Shown here piece after piece: positions 24,099-24,277 of a DNA stretch of 24,277 nucleotides (the stretch's first letter is position 1; every line of letters starts with the position of its first letter). The DNA is taken from the NCBI GenBank assembly GCA_964526035.1, contig CAZGKE010000041.1, positions 1-24,277 of the forward strand. Direction: 5' to 3'. This DNA is from DAOMOD01 sp964526035. Lineage in GTDB: Bacteria; Pseudomonadota; Gammaproteobacteria; Xanthomonadales; BPKI01. The translations under genes and the position numbers were made by a program. The notes beneath the pieces were generated by a model that saw nothing but the letters and a program-made list of their open reading frames with translations, ran no database searches and was not told where the DNA came from.

Positions 24099-24277
24099 TC
24101 AGTTTCGCAGCATGGCAGGGGTGACAGCCGGTTCGATGGCCTTGTACAGCGCGTCGCTCACCTTGACGTTGGCGGCGATGATGTTGCCGGTGGACATGTA
24201 GTCCTCGCCGTTGCGGAAATCCGCGCAGCGTCCGCCGGCTTCGCGCACCAGAAGCGCGCCGGCGGCGATGTCCCACT
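24099..24277 (-). CDS. Inositol monophosphatase family protein, C-terminal fragment
   Basis: Only the last 58 residues are in the window. WDIAAGALLVREAGGRCADF at the edge is the metal- and substrate-binding motif 2 of the inositol monophosphatase/SuhB/CysQ family, with Asp as catalytic metal ligand. The tail DYMSTGNIIAANVKVSDALYKAI is also family-like. The N-terminus lies beyond the right edge. SuhB itself is the likeliest identity in gammaproteobacteria, but HisN and CysQ cannot be excluded from this fragment. It is followed 19 nt later by the OsmC-family gene. Confidence 0.85.
   Translation of the reverse strand, partial: WDIAAGALLVREAGGRCADFRNGEDYMSTGNIIAANVKVSDALYKAIEPAVTPAMLRN

Overview
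The window looks like a contig from a high-GC gammaproteobacterium, most likely Xanthomonadales (Lysobacterales) or a close relative. The evidence is the OmpA-type porin, the queC to tRNA-Lys gene order, the DUF885 peptidase, frequent GTG/TTG starts and many palindromic intergenic repeats. This is inference from gene content; there is no rRNA or marker-gene tree. Two runs of exactly 100 N (5017-5116 and 9747-9846) are scaffold joins, which suggests a draft or metagenome assembly. Both joins lie in repeats.

Layout from left to right. 1-2700: a truncated AbgT-type transporter, divergent from an SGNH hydrolase, which converges on a DUF6498 membrane protein. 2700-5130: a palindromic repeat cluster, a membrane-anchored DUF885 metallopeptidase, then a heptamer repeat and the first gap. 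5133-9345: uvrB, then a two-gene periplasmic unit made of a TlpA-like thioredoxin and a cytochrome c fused to a PHM-type copper monooxygenase. 9346-9961: no protein gene. This stretch holds a tandem array of about 199 bp units, each carrying the last 17 nt of the adjacent tRNA-Lys(UUU) gene. 9962-13170: queC and fadH, both on the minus strand. 13381-16676: prpD, an OmpA-family porin with a clear promoter and terminator, and a small secreted protein of unknown function. 16777-23567: seven minus-strand genes for membrane-lipid modification. In order of transcription they are acyl-CoA desaturase, COG2907 FAD oxidoreductase, DUF1365, CFA-synthase-like enzyme, DUF2878, DUF1295 and a coclaurine-N-methyltransferase-like enzyme. 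23630-24277: an OsmC protein and the end of an inositol-monophosphatase-family gene.

The most coherent system is the lipid operon. A desaturase could supply double bonds, a CFA-type enzyme could methylate or cyclopropanate them, and a flavin oxidoreductase plus two membrane proteins could process the product further, perhaps to methylated-diene or furan fatty acids. The CFA-like enzyme lacks two of the E. coli bicarbonate-site residues, so its product should not be assumed to be a cyclopropane.

The most unusual DNA structures are the tRNA-Lys 3'-end array, which resembles the tyrT/rtT repeats of E. coli, and a set of intergenic arrays that all have a 7-nt period although their sequences differ. 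Some of these arrays abut or overlap start or stop codons.
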